A program made the translations under genes and the position numbers. Source: Apostichopus japonicus (taxonomy: Eukaryota; Echinodermata; Holothuroidea; Aspidochirotida; Stichopodidae). From it: 64,000 bases of DNA. The notes under the pieces were generated by a model. That model worked only from the letters and a program-made list of their open reading frames with translations, made no database searches and was not told the DNA's origin. Positions 1-9,404 of the stretch are shown piece by piece. The DNA is taken from assembly GCF_037975245.1 (NCBI RefSeq), contig NC_092576.1:10818611-10882610 (forward strand), in the 5' to 3' direction. Every line of letters starts with the position of its first letter. The first letter of the stretch is position 1.

Positions 1-1
1 T

Positions 2-808
2 CAGTTATTACATATATTTGATGCAAGACAAACGAGTGGGGGAGCTCTTCTTACTTGTGTTGATCCTAAAGATTCCAGTAAGGAATTCTGGAGACATCTG
101 GAGAAGATTGATAATCACGATGATCCTGTAGTTATGTCGAATATAGATATGTATTATGATAGTAGAAACTACATAATATTTGCTGTAGGTAATAATGTCT
201 TCATAGTACATCCTCATCAGAATGGTTCTCTGTATGATTCTGTAGAATCGGTCTCATCCTTGGTGATTGATGAGGTACCTGAAGGTTCCTGGATTACCAG
301 TATTGCTACATACCATCCTAACGATAATCCTAAAGATGAGTTTATCATCTCTACCAGCTGTGACCACTCTATTCGAGAGTACAGTACCTCCGGATCTGCT
401 CTTAGAGTAATAGATACACGAGACTTTGTACGCTCTAATGCTATATACAGAGTTGCTTACTGTGGTAATTTATTTGCTATCATTGGTCGAAGTCTTGATG
501 ACGTCATACTGATAGATGCTGATGGTACAGTCAAGCAGTGTGGCACTTTAAGGCTTCCGTCTGCTATGTCTGGTATGTTGCCGATCAATATCATCTGGAC
601 TGGTGGTGAATGGCTTGTATTATACATCAGTGAGGGAGTAGAGAAAGGGTGGAAGGTTGTGAACTATAAGAAGACGGGAGAGTTTGTGAAGGTGTGTGAT
701 GAAGGAACATCATATAATGAGATGGATGTTCCTCTTAATGTCACTCGATGGAAGAACACTGGATATGTTACTTTTGCTAATGCTAAAGTACGTACATTTC
801 AGTACTGA
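2..808 (+). CDS. Terminal exon, beta-propeller-like protein, copy A (5' partial)
   Basis: The reading frame is open from the window edge to a TGA at 806-808, so the exon begins outside the window. The first ATG in frame is at 134, but the frame upstream of it (QLLHIFDARQTSGG...) aligns with copy B, so 134 is not the true start. The roughly 268 residues seen contain repeated beta-strand-like blocks (SVSSLVIDEVPEGSWIT, STSCDHSIREY, VAYCGNLFAIIGRSLDDVIL, INIIWTGGEWLVLYI), like the WD40/NHL-type C-terminal propellers of TRIM-like proteins. No RING or B-box is visible here, so a TRIM assignment is only a possibility. Copy B downstream is nearly the same over the whole shared length without obvious frame breaks, suggesting that both copies are constrained or recently duplicated. 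Confidence 0.6.
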   Translation, partial: QLLHIFDARQTSGGALLTCVDPKDSSKEFWRHLEKIDNHDDPVVMSNIDMYYDSRNYIIFAVGNNVFIVHPHQNGSLYDSVESVSSLVIDEVPEGSWITSIATYHPNDNPKDEFIISTSCDHSIREYSTSGSALRVIDTRDFVRSNAIYRVAYCGNLFAIIGRSLDDVILIDADGTVKQCGTLRLPSAMSGMLPINIIWTGGEWLVLYISEGVEKGWKVVNYKKTGEFVKVCDEGTSYNEMDVPLNVTRWKNTGYVTFANAKVRTFQY

Positions 809-1223
809 AATTTGATCTCGGTTACAGAAGACTTCTTAGGTTAAACCACTAGAACAATTTAGTTCGATTATAGCAGACAGTGTTGAGATAAACATTCATC
901 AAAAGTGGTATAACGTTTATCAAGAAAGATACTGGTTACATCACCATAATTAAACGGTAGAAATCTCCCAATTTCCTGTGCGCGATATACCTACGTCATT
1001 TCCGCTCAGCGACTTTCCCTATAACGCCTCTTCTGTTTAGAAAATCAAAGAATTATGTGTAAATTTGTATTCATTTCAGTTGACTAAGTTTTAAAATATA
1101 TAAAAGTGTTTATTTTGCATATTAATGTTCTTATATCATTTCATTCATGCGACAAATAAACTACGCAACATAATTTGAATCGAAACATTCCATGCCCCAA
1201 CCCCCCCCCCCCCCAAATCCCAG
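809..1223 (+). repeat. Duplicated 3' flank and poly-C acceptor tract
   Basis: The 3' flank of copy A is repeated after copy B. The block starting CTCGGTTACA at about 815 recurs at 2440, and the block beginning TTCATTCATGCGACAAATAA at 1140 recurs in similar form at about 2594. Copy A has about 170 bases (roughly 960-1130) that copy B lacks. The stretch ends in a C-rich tract (1199-1214) followed by CAG at 1221-1223, which is a good 3' splice acceptor for the downstream exon. No coding sequence is seen between the two exons. Confidence 0.6.
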
Positions 1224-2432
1224 CGTTGTCGTGAAATATCTCGTAATGACGTTCAAAGGGATTATTTGACACTGATTGGAAAAGCTGAAAGTATGAAGCG
1301 ATTGCAAACAGAGGTATTAGATGAGAAGGAATTAGATGACATAAAGCAGATCTTTGAAGAGAAAAGGGAATCGCAGATTTTAGAGAACGAACTCGCAATA
1401 ATAACTAAATGTCACAAATTTTCACACGAGAATGCTCTTGATGAAATCAAAAAGATAAGCAAGAGCACGGAGAAGACGGCCGATATTAAATATAAATTAG
1501 AGAAACAGAAGAAGATGCTGAAAAATAGGTCTGTTGATCTCTTGTACAGGAAGATACCCAATGATGGAGCATTCTGTAGCATTACAGTCAGTATGCTGAT
1601 AGGAAGTGTAATCTTGCGTGTTGATCAGTTAATACATGTATTCGATGAACGACAAACGAGTGGGGGCGTTCTTAGTATTTGTATTGATCCTAAAGATTCC
1701 AGTAAGGAATTCTGGAGACATCTGCAGAAGATTGATAATTACAATGATCCTGTAGTTATGTCGAATACATATTTGCGTTATGATGAAAAAATACACTCAT
1801 TATTTGCTGTAGGTAATACTGTCTTCATTGCACATCATCACTGGAATGGTTCTCTGTATGATTCTGTAGAATCAGTCTCATCCTTGGTGATTGATGAGGT
1901 ACCTGAAGGTTCCTGGATTACCAGTATTACAGCACATCGTCTACACAATGTTCCTAAAGATGTGTTTATGATCTCTACCAGCTGTGACCACTCTATTCGA
2001 GAGTACAATGTCTCCGGATCTGCTCTAAGAGTAATAGATACAGGAGATTGTGTACGCTCTCATGCTATATACAGAGTTGCTTACTGTGGTAATGTATTTG
2101 CTATTATTGGTCGAAGTCTTGATGACGTCATACTGATAGATGCTGATGGTAAAGTCAAGCAGTGTGGCAATTTAAGGCTTCCGTCAGCTATGTCTGGTAT
2201 GCTACCGATCAATATCATCTGGACTGGTTCTAAGTGGCTGGTATTGTACATCAGTGAGGGAGTTGCGAAAGAGTGGAAGGTTGTACAATTTAAGAAGACT
2301 GGAGAGTTTGTCAAAGTGTGTGATGAAGGAACATCATCTAATGAGATGGATATTCCTCTTTGTATCTCTCGATATACCAATCCTGGACATGTTACTCTTG
2401 CTAATGCTAAAGTACGTTTATTTCAGTACTGA
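1224..2432 (+). CDS. Terminal exon, coiled-coil plus beta-propeller-like protein, copy B
   Basis: The frame is open from the putative acceptor CAG at 1221-1223 to a TGA at 2430-2432, about 402 codons. The first ATG is at 1293, but an exon starting at 1224 is more likely given the pyrimidine tract just upstream. The first 110 or so residues are rich in E, K and L (KELDDIKQIFEEKRESQILE) and look like a coiled coil. They are followed by the propeller-like region shared with copy A (GSWIT, STSCDHSIREY, AIIGRSLDDVILIDADG). Coiled coil followed by propeller fits the C-terminal half of TRIM-type E3 ligases, but no zinc-binding domain is present in the window, so the role stays unknown. The two copies could be alternative last exons of one gene or the ends of two tandem genes. 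Confidence 0.6.
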   Translation, partial: RCREISRNDVQRDYLTLIGKAESMKRLQTEVLDEKELDDIKQIFEEKRESQILENELAIITKCHKFSHENALDEIKKISKSTEKTADIKYKLEKQKKMLKNRSVDLLYRKIPNDGAFCSITVSMLIGSVILRVDQLIHVFDERQTSGGVLSICIDPKDSSKEFWRHLQKIDNYNDPVVMSNTYLRYDEKIHSLFAVGNTVFIAHHHWNGSLYDSVESVSSLVIDEVPEGSWITSITAHRLHNVPKDVFMISTSCDHSIREYNVSGSALRVIDTGDCVRSHAIYRVAYCGNVFAIIGRSLDDVILIDADGKVKQCGNLRLPSAMSGMLPINIIWTGSKWLVLYISEGVAKEWKVVQFKKTGEFVKVCDEGTSSNEMDIPLCISRYTNPGHVTLANAKVRLFQY

Positions 2433-2665
2433 AAATATCTCGGTTACATAAGACGTCTTAGGTTAAAACCAATAGAACAATTAAGTTCGATTATAGCACA
2501 CAGTATTTAGCGAAGTATTCATCAAAAGTGGTATAACGTTTACAACAATGATACTGGTTACGTCAGCATAGTGCTTCTATATTGTTTCTATCTTCCTTCA
2601 TGCGACAAATAAAATAAGCAAAATTATTTGAATAGGAACATTCCACCCCGCCCCCCCCCCCCTCG
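2433..2665 (+). repeat. 3' flank of copy B, second unit of the tandem duplication
   Basis: This repeats the 3' flank of copy A, including the CGACAAATAAA block (possible AATAAA polyadenylation signal at about 2606) and a run of C at about 2645-2662. It marks the right edge of the tandem duplication, after which the similarity fades. Confidence 0.5.
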
Positions 2666-4817
2666 ACCCCATCCCTTACTATATACCCCATTCATCTTAT
2701 TCCGTATCACCGTTGTCGAAGATCACTTTTTCAAATAAAATCAAATTCAAACCACGTTACTGTGGTCCATGTTACATTCTCTATATATTCTGCTATATTA
2801 TGTAATATGTTTAGCATTGAAAAAAGAAATGATCAAATATCTTCACGGGTGTGTTCTGAACCTAATGACTTCGGACAGTAAGAGATACATTATGATCTTA
2901 TCCTACAAATAGAACGGGTCACATAATGTTCGCCTTCTCAACCACATTTGTACATTACTCAAATAATATATCCTGGAGATTGCTTGATAGATTTTATCTT
3001 ATTTTCTCCCGTTTAGCATTTTGCAATAAGTCAGTACCGCTTTGAATTCAATATCATTAGGATATGCTTTTCAAAATGTTTCCGCCACTATTATTTGGTT
3101 TTCTTTGTTTTTTTTTTAGTAATTATTTAATGTATAAAGATATCTACTGCCCCATGGCCACTATATAGTGAACCATGCATATAACTAATAATCGCTAAGT
3201 ACGTCACCACAATGACCTTTTAACTTTCCATTCTTACAACCGTCACGGTCAATGTACCTCTCTGACACTATGTGAGGTCATATTGTACTTCAAATATTGC
3301 CTATACTGTGAAACTAATCAATTGAAACAGAAAAAGGTTTTTCTGTCTTGCGTTCTCCAAATTTACCTTTACTCTATGAATCCTGCAACTTTTCTGGATT
3401 CGTGAATTAAAACCACATTCTCATTGCATTTCTTATTCACAAAATGTTTTAACAATTTTCCTTATCTTTAAACCAAACTTACATTATGAAATTGTTTGGA
3501 TTTCTTTTTACCTTTTTGCCCCGTTTATTTCTTCTCTCATATTTACTTTTTCTTGTTGCTGTAATGATATGTACTGTATTCAACAATCATGTGTGTTCGG
3601 ATGTAAATCATCCATTTGTTCTTTTCTTTTTATTTTTGTCTGTCATGACATGACATTGTACTACTTTGACACTTAAATTAAAACAGTTTATTTTGAAAAG
3701 CAATTCTTTTTACTGTGAGGTATTTGAAATCAACTAATTGTTATCAATATTTCTAAAGTAGAAGGCGAAAACTATTTTCTCGTCGTATTATCCAACACAA
3801 ATTAAGATAAGTTTGACCAAACTGTAGTTAAAAAGTTCAATATATCTGGGAATCGCAAATGAGTTTAGAAAGTCTTTGTTTTTATTTGTTATTTATTTTG
3901 TTTATTGGATAATTATCCTTTTGAATAAAAACCGAATTGAATTAATAGAGTACTGGAACATTCATAGGCTAGGTGGCTTAGCTAAGGCTACCGGTTGGGA
4001 GACTCGAGAACTGTTCGCCCCCTTCAACTTGGCCGATTTCCAGTAGTATTGAAAAAGTTGCTAGTTTCTCGCGAGGCATCAATTTGCTCCCGCTTGTCTC
4101 AATTCGGTCCAGGACCGCCGGGTTACATCAATTAACCGGTAGTAATTTATGCCGCCCTGGTAACAGTTAATAATAACCAACGAGTAAGCACACATTTCGA
4201 ATGCATCACATTTCATAACGAAGCAAAAAACAACATATTTTGAAGATTAACCTTTGTGGGGAGATCTGGCTTAATGACATCACATATCTGAGATCACATT
4301 GGATCAAATTCCTGTAATATAATGTAGCAAAAATCTATTTTACAGTAATATCATGGTCATGACAAATCCAGAGGTGTATATAGAAACAAACGAGAGCTTA
4401 AAATTGTATTAAATTTTCTTAAACCGAGTGCACCACTACGATCTTATGTTGAAGACGAAAACGTTTGGTTCCAATATATGTCATTAAAAGTGCCCTTTTG
4501 CCATTTAAATGTGTATTTTAAAGGTGTAGTTAAGAGGGTCCTTTCGTTAAAAAAAAAACATGTAAATAATGGAAATTGTGCTATAAATTTGCATGCTGCA
4601 GAGAATCCAAGTTTTAAGATACTGAAACTTTGTTACCTCTTCAAACCAAGTTGCATCTTCCACTGCTCGTCGCTTCCCCCACCCCACACCCCACACCCCA
4701 CAATTCACAATCCACCCCCTCCCCCTGTACCCCGTATGGAATGTGTACCCGGTAGGTATAGGCCTATGTCTGAGTCTTATACATGTCGCTGTAAGGATGT
4801 AAATACAAGAGCTCGCG
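2666..4817. other. No gene recognised
   Basis: AT-rich sequence with many stops in all frames. The reading frame at 4478-4846 contains a proline-coding CA/CC low-complexity tract (about 4670-4730) and resembles no family I know. I see nothing else that can be supported. Confidence 0.5.
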
Positions 4818-5593
4818 TATGGAACGCCATTTTAACATTTATTTAACAATTACCGATATCTCTAATTCATTTGAAGATATCTCTAATTCACTCTAAGATA
4901 TCTCGAATAAATTTCCAGATATCAATAATTTAAACGCACTTGAGATATCAGAAACTGAATTCGAGATATCAAGAATTCGACTTGGAGATATCCAAAATTG
5001 AATTAGAGATATCAAGAATTCGAATTCGAGATATCCAAAATTCAGTTTCCGGTACACGTGACTTTCCTCTTAAATGCATGAACGCGAATAAGTAGTCTTA
5101 GCAGTACTTCCACTTTCAATGACATTTTCTGATTGTAAGGAAATTCGATAAGTATTATGTATTTGCCGATTAAGATGGCGCTCTTCTTGTTAGCGCTACA
5201 ATTCGAATTCTTGATGTCTCTAATTCTATTCCCGATATCTCTAATTCAATTTTAGATATCTCTAATTTTAGTCCCGATATCTCTAATTAAAGTTAGGATA
5301 TCTCTAATTCCATTTTGGATATCTTTAATTGTAATCTCGATATCTCTAATTCAAGTTTGGATATCTCGAATTCAATTCAAGATATCTTAATAATGTTTTC
5401 ATTTTTTATATTTTTAATCTATTTCTTGACATCTTAAAATCAATTTGAGATATCTTAAATAAAGTTCAAGATATCGAAATGGCAATTTCTGAAGACTTCA
5501 ATTTAATTCGACATATCCGAAATTAATGTAGATATCTTGACTTAAATTGAAGATATCTTTAATTATTGAATAAATTTAACATGGCGTTCCATA
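4818..5593. repeat. Foldback/MITE-like element made of GATATC repeats
   Basis: The ends are inverted repeats: TATGGAACGCCAT at 4818-4830 and its complement at 5581-5593, with similarity continuing inward for about 40 bases (TTAA-CATTTATTTAACAATTA type). Inside, both arms consist of units of about 20 bases, each with a GATATC palindrome and a CTAATTC-like stretch (4853-5045 and 5215-5575). The arms flank a central unique segment of about 150 bases. The inverted ends with internal satellite-like repeats fit a foldback element. No coding potential is seen. Confidence 0.7.
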
Positions 5594-5841
5594 GCGCACA
5601 CACACACACACATTGAATCTCCATCGGCCGCTCCTGGGTGTTACTATATGGAATGGATGTCACAAAAAGTATATAGAGAGTTTTGCTGATATATATTTTG
5701 AGCCAATGACTTTTTATGATCGTAGAAGACACGCTGTAAATGTGAACGTGTAGTGAAAGTTATGAATAAGTTTGTCTTCAATTTCGTCACATTGATAATG
5801 AAGGTAGATCTCTAAACACACAACGTCGGGCATAAAGGCTA
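5594..5841. other. Short spacer with CA microsatellite
   Basis: A CA repeat directly follows the foldback element (about 5597-5610). The TA at 5840-5841 is the left target-site dinucleotide of the next element. Nothing else is seen. Confidence 0.4.
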
Positions 5842-6135
5842 CACTCTTAAAATTGTAGGGCAAGTTATTGCCCAACCTGGGCAATTATTTACACATCCGT
5901 TGGGTCCGTATGCCTCCTGGTTGATATTGGGCAAAAAAGTGCCCAACTAAGTTGGTTAATGATTTTGCCCAGCAAACGGTTAAATAAAAACCCAACATCT
6001 TTGCCCAACATCTTTGCCCAATGCCTTTACTCAACAATGTTGGTCACCGATTTGCCCAATGGTTGTGTAAAACCTTTTACCAATGGATTTTTCTTTACCC
6101 AATGATTCTTGCCCAACAGCTAGTTAAAAATAATA
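5842..6135. repeat. Left subterminal repeats of the EnSpm-like element
   Basis: About ten copies of TTGCCCAAC or its complement GTTGGGCAA lie here in both orientations, for example near 5868, 5923, 5948, 5994, 6008 and 6110. In CACTA elements such subterminal repeats are binding sites for the element-encoded binding protein. That role is inferred here by analogy. Confidence 0.6.
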
Positions 6136-7012
6136 GTGGTTGGTTAACTAATACAAGACAAACGTTGTATTGTAACATTTTTCATACAACTGGCTTTATT
6201 TAATAGGTTATAAAGCTTAAACAGAGAATGATAAAGAACAAACAAGTAATATATGTTTTCATACTTTTATTTTTTCTGGTCTTTGCCGACTTCAGATTTT
6301 TCCTCTAGCATGAATTCTCACAGCATTCAGTGCTTGACCTCTATTTACCTAGTTAAATGATCTGTGACTTCGATCCGAAGCAATAATTTCATAAACTCAC
6401 AATGGGGATAAACACATATCAACATTATTAAAGCTGAAAATATTAGCTATCCATATTTTGCCATTGTTTACTATTTTCAGTTCTTGAAATGTGTTGACCA
6501 CAGAAGACCTCCTGTATGTTGACATCAACTACACAAGGTACCGGTGCAACACACAATCATGTACAGCTTAATGTTGGTCTCTTTCAAGCAACTCTGGTCT
6601 TAATAAGTGAATATAATATCACTGATAATTTCAAACAAAAGCCAAATGGTTGTAAATCCCACATTGATTCTACATACTAGAAATAAAAGCAGCTTCAAGA
6701 TCACAATTATAAGTGATAATAGGGACATTGCTGGCACCTGATCTGATAAACACACAAAATTGAATATTTGTTTGATAAACCAACCCTGCCTCAACCTTTC
6801 ACTGTATCAATAACAAATCTACCCCCTACCACCCCCCCCCCCCAACAAAAAAAAAATACAGATTTTATGTAGGAACAGTTCACCAAGGCAAACATTTACT
6901 ATTTCCCTTTAATATGTAAATATATATGAAACAAAAGCAACCTTAAAATGTAAACATGTCAGGCTAATACCGAGAAACCATTTGAAAAGTTTGTTCCAAG
7001 ACACTTTGACCC

Positions 7013-7197
7013 TTAAACACTTCTGTTTGCTACAAAAGCTCCAAAGGCACTCAGTGAACGACTTTTGATAAAACCAAGTTCATATACCTCAGCATGGAAA
7101 AACTCCCAAACCCCCTTACATTGAGTTTGGAAGTTAATGTCCAACACATACTTTACAGACTTTACAACAAATAGTCTACTGCCTTGAGGAGTTAGCA
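7013..7197 (-). pseudogene. C-terminal exon of transposon accessory gene, copy 1
   Basis: On the minus strand an acceptor AATGCAG ends at 7198. It is followed by an open frame beginning LTPQGSRLF and containing YVLDINFQTQCKGVWEFF, then SRSLSAFGAF near the end. The homologous exon at 17964-18470 has YIFNLQYQHHCRNVWDFI and SSSIRSFRAF in the same positions. The shared pattern (Y, I, Q.QC..VWEF, S..AF) resembles the C-terminus of a multi-copy, uncharacterised family I recall from fish and invertebrate genomes. The biochemical role is unknown. Copy 1 appears decayed relative to copy 2 in its first 20 residues. Confidence 0.5.
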
Positions 7198-7519
7198 CTG
7201 CATTATTGGATGTCTCTCAATTATCACAAACAAATGCTGAGGGGAACCTTTACTCTCTCCTAAGCATAGAATGAATGGCTGTGGTCGCTCATCCTTCGAT
7301 ATTTTCTTGCAGTAGTCCTCTAACACTTGTCACCGACTGCAAATTAAAGAAAATAAAGTCCTTGAGTTGCAAATAAAATGTAAATAAGACAGGTGGATAG
7401 ACAGAGTTTTAAGACTTCTGCACAATGCTATGATACTGTGGACCAGTGTAATTAAAAGAAAAAACAAGTCAAGAAAGTCAACATATTTATCTTGACAAGG
7501 TTTTCAAAGTATAATAACG

Positions 7520-7860
7520 CCCACCCCATTAATGTCAAATGACCTTTCCCTTACACTATCAAGTACCGGATCACTTCATTATTATGACCAAGGTTTACAT
7601 ACCGACGATGAAATTTATTTAACCTTCCCCCCCATTTCATTACTAGTTTAATTAAAAAAATTGCACTGGTGGCTTCTAATGACCCCTGACCTCTAGCTAT
7701 AATCAATGGGATTCATGTAACTCATTTTGGCAACCTATGTGCATCACATATTAGATTCATCTAACTTTCACCTTTTAAGTTAGCATATTTACAAGGTTCT
7801 AAGTGTTTGGCCCTTGTTACCCTCAAATGACCTTTGACCACTAGCACAATAAGTAGCATT
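7520..7860. repeat. Degenerate repeats with TGACCT half-sites
   Basis: Three degenerate units inside the intron region each carry an AATGACCTTT- or TGACCCCTGACC-like core (about 7538, 7679, 7828). The unit at about 7828 contains TGACCTTTGACC, which matches a direct-repeat-1 nuclear-receptor site in 12 of 13 positions. Similar units recur at 37080-37430. No function is shown by the sequence. Confidence 0.45.
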
Positions 7861-7990
7861 TTTCTGCTCACTATAAACAACAACACACCAAGTTTATAAG
7901 GTTTAACAAACTATCAGCTGAGCTGGTATGAACCAAAAGGTGTACCACCAAAAGAATTTTACTTAAAATATAATTCATGATTTTGCTTAC

Positions 7991-8106
7991 TGGCTGATCG
8001 TCTATGAATGCTTGAAGGCAACTAGTCACCGTAGTAGACCCGCTTTTCTTTGCCCGTCCTCGAAAAAGCAATGGCAACAGAAAGAAAGCTAAGTTCTTCT
8101 TTTCAT
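7991..8106 (-). CDS. Internal exon of transposon accessory gene, copy 1
   Basis: Minus-strand exon between an acceptor TTAACAG and a donor GTAAGC. It encodes DEKKNLAFFLLPLLFRGRAK and continues with a basic, S/T-rich segment to FIDDQP. The corresponding exon in the second element (19351-19472) encodes EEKDNLSLLMLPLIFGTRSK. The exon lengths are 116 and 122 bases, a difference of two codons, and both splice sites are kept, which argues for past selection on the protein. The core E/D-EK-NL...LLP-F reads like an amphipathic helix followed by a basic linker. I do not know a function for the family. Confidence 0.6.
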
Positions 8107-8898
8107 CTGTTAAGAGATTAAGGCAAGAAATGAGAATGCTTGCAGGTATAAACGACAAAAACATTAATAAGGCACAATATAGTCTGACCATATAAAACTT
8201 CAAGGACTGACGATAAAATTCAAGGGATACATCGCCCTTAATTTGCTCCACAACTTGAGGCTCATACACTTTAATAACAGCAACATGAAAGTTAATGTGG
8301 CATGTGTACTCATAGGGGACCTACACATTTGTATTAGAAGACTTAATTACCTACCCTACACACTAATTTCAAGCCAAATATTATAAGATTTTGAAGGAAA
8401 AAATGAAAAAGCCCATAGTGCTAACCTTTCATTGACACAGTTGTACTGAAATCTGAATACAATTGTCCAAAGATTTTTGAAAGAATTATTCAGACCCTAT
8501 GTGGAACCTACAGACAACACTGATACATGTCCAAGTGACTGTCATTAAGTTAATATTATAACAGGGCTGGGTCTCATTTCAACCACACACAAACCCGAAA
8601 GCGACTACAAAAAAAAATAGTAGCCAATTAATCATATTGAGTGCAATGATTGGAGAAAGTTTGCAGAAAGGTTCAGAAGCCACCATTGACATTAACCTGA
8701 TTTGGTCCATTCAGATCAGTTGATTTTGATAGATTTTTAAAAAGTAACAATCCACCAAAAACATATTTTGAAGGTAAATTCAAATATTGACCCATCTTTA
8801 CATATATACTGGAAAGAGAAACTCTATTGTCATGGCATAAGCTCTAAGTGAAGATAGCAATGAATTCACAGGCCACGACTACATTAAATTAGGCTTAC

Positions 8899-9060
8899 CA
8901 TCAGTCAGTGCATCCAACGTCTTCTCTAAACGAAAAAAGTTCGGCCAGTTTAGGATGATCGCCTGTATAGCACAAGATGTACATCGTCATATATCCCACT
9001 CTGTTGTATAATTTGTTGGCAGTTAATTGGTATTTGTAATAATTCGAAGTTCTGTTCTAC
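8899..9060 (-). pseudogene. Upstream exon of transposon accessory gene, copy 1 (one frameshift)
   Basis: A minus-strand segment between acceptor TTTCCTACAG and donor GATG|GTAAGC. Its first part reads VEQNFELLQIPINCQQIIQ. A frame change at about 8955 is needed to reach AIILNWPNFFRLEKTLDALT at the 3' end. The N-W-P tryptophan-proline motif before a hydrophobic stretch fits the same uncharacterised family as the neighbouring exons, but that is recall of a pattern only. The exon borders are good matches to consensus. Confidence 0.4.
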
Positions 9061-9204
9061 CTGTAGGAAAGAGAAAAATATGCAAACAGCATTATAGGCC
9101 TATAACATTACAAGCACTGATGTTCTATGCTATACTAATATTATTATAGCCTAGAACTCATTAAATGCCAGGCCTAACTTAGGCTACTTCGAAGTTCGAA
9201 AAAC

Positions 9205-9404
9205 CCTCGAAGTTCGGACACCCCTTACGAATGCATAATTTCACCATGGCACAAATACAATAGGATCAATTTGACGAAACCTATGAAGCGACTTTTTTTC
9301 TAACGAGAATGTTTCTTCTGCCATGGATAGTATCATTTTAAAAGAAGTGTGTACAAATACAATTCTGGAGCATTTTAGTGCTAAAGTGTTCGGACTTCGA
9401 AGGG
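9205..9404. repeat. Palindromic MITE, copy 1 (TTCGAAGTTCGG ends)
   Basis: The left end CTCGAAGTTCGGACACCCC continues into a stretch ending ATTTCACCATGG. It matches, in complement, the element at 30649-30850, which has GAAGTTCGGACACCCCTAAG and ATTTCACCATGA. The right end TTCGGACTTCGAAGG is the inverted copy. Length is about 200 bases with no coding capacity. It lies just upstream of the accessory-gene exons of this transposon, as the second copy lies next to the exon at 30957-31243. Confidence 0.55.

Noticed and set aside
3960-4150. tRNA-like or SINE-like patch (TGGCTTAGCTAAGG and later GTTCGCCCCC)
   Set aside because: Looks vaguely like A- and B-boxes, but spacing and the B-box do not fit and no cloverleaf could be drawn; no copies seen elsewhere in the window.
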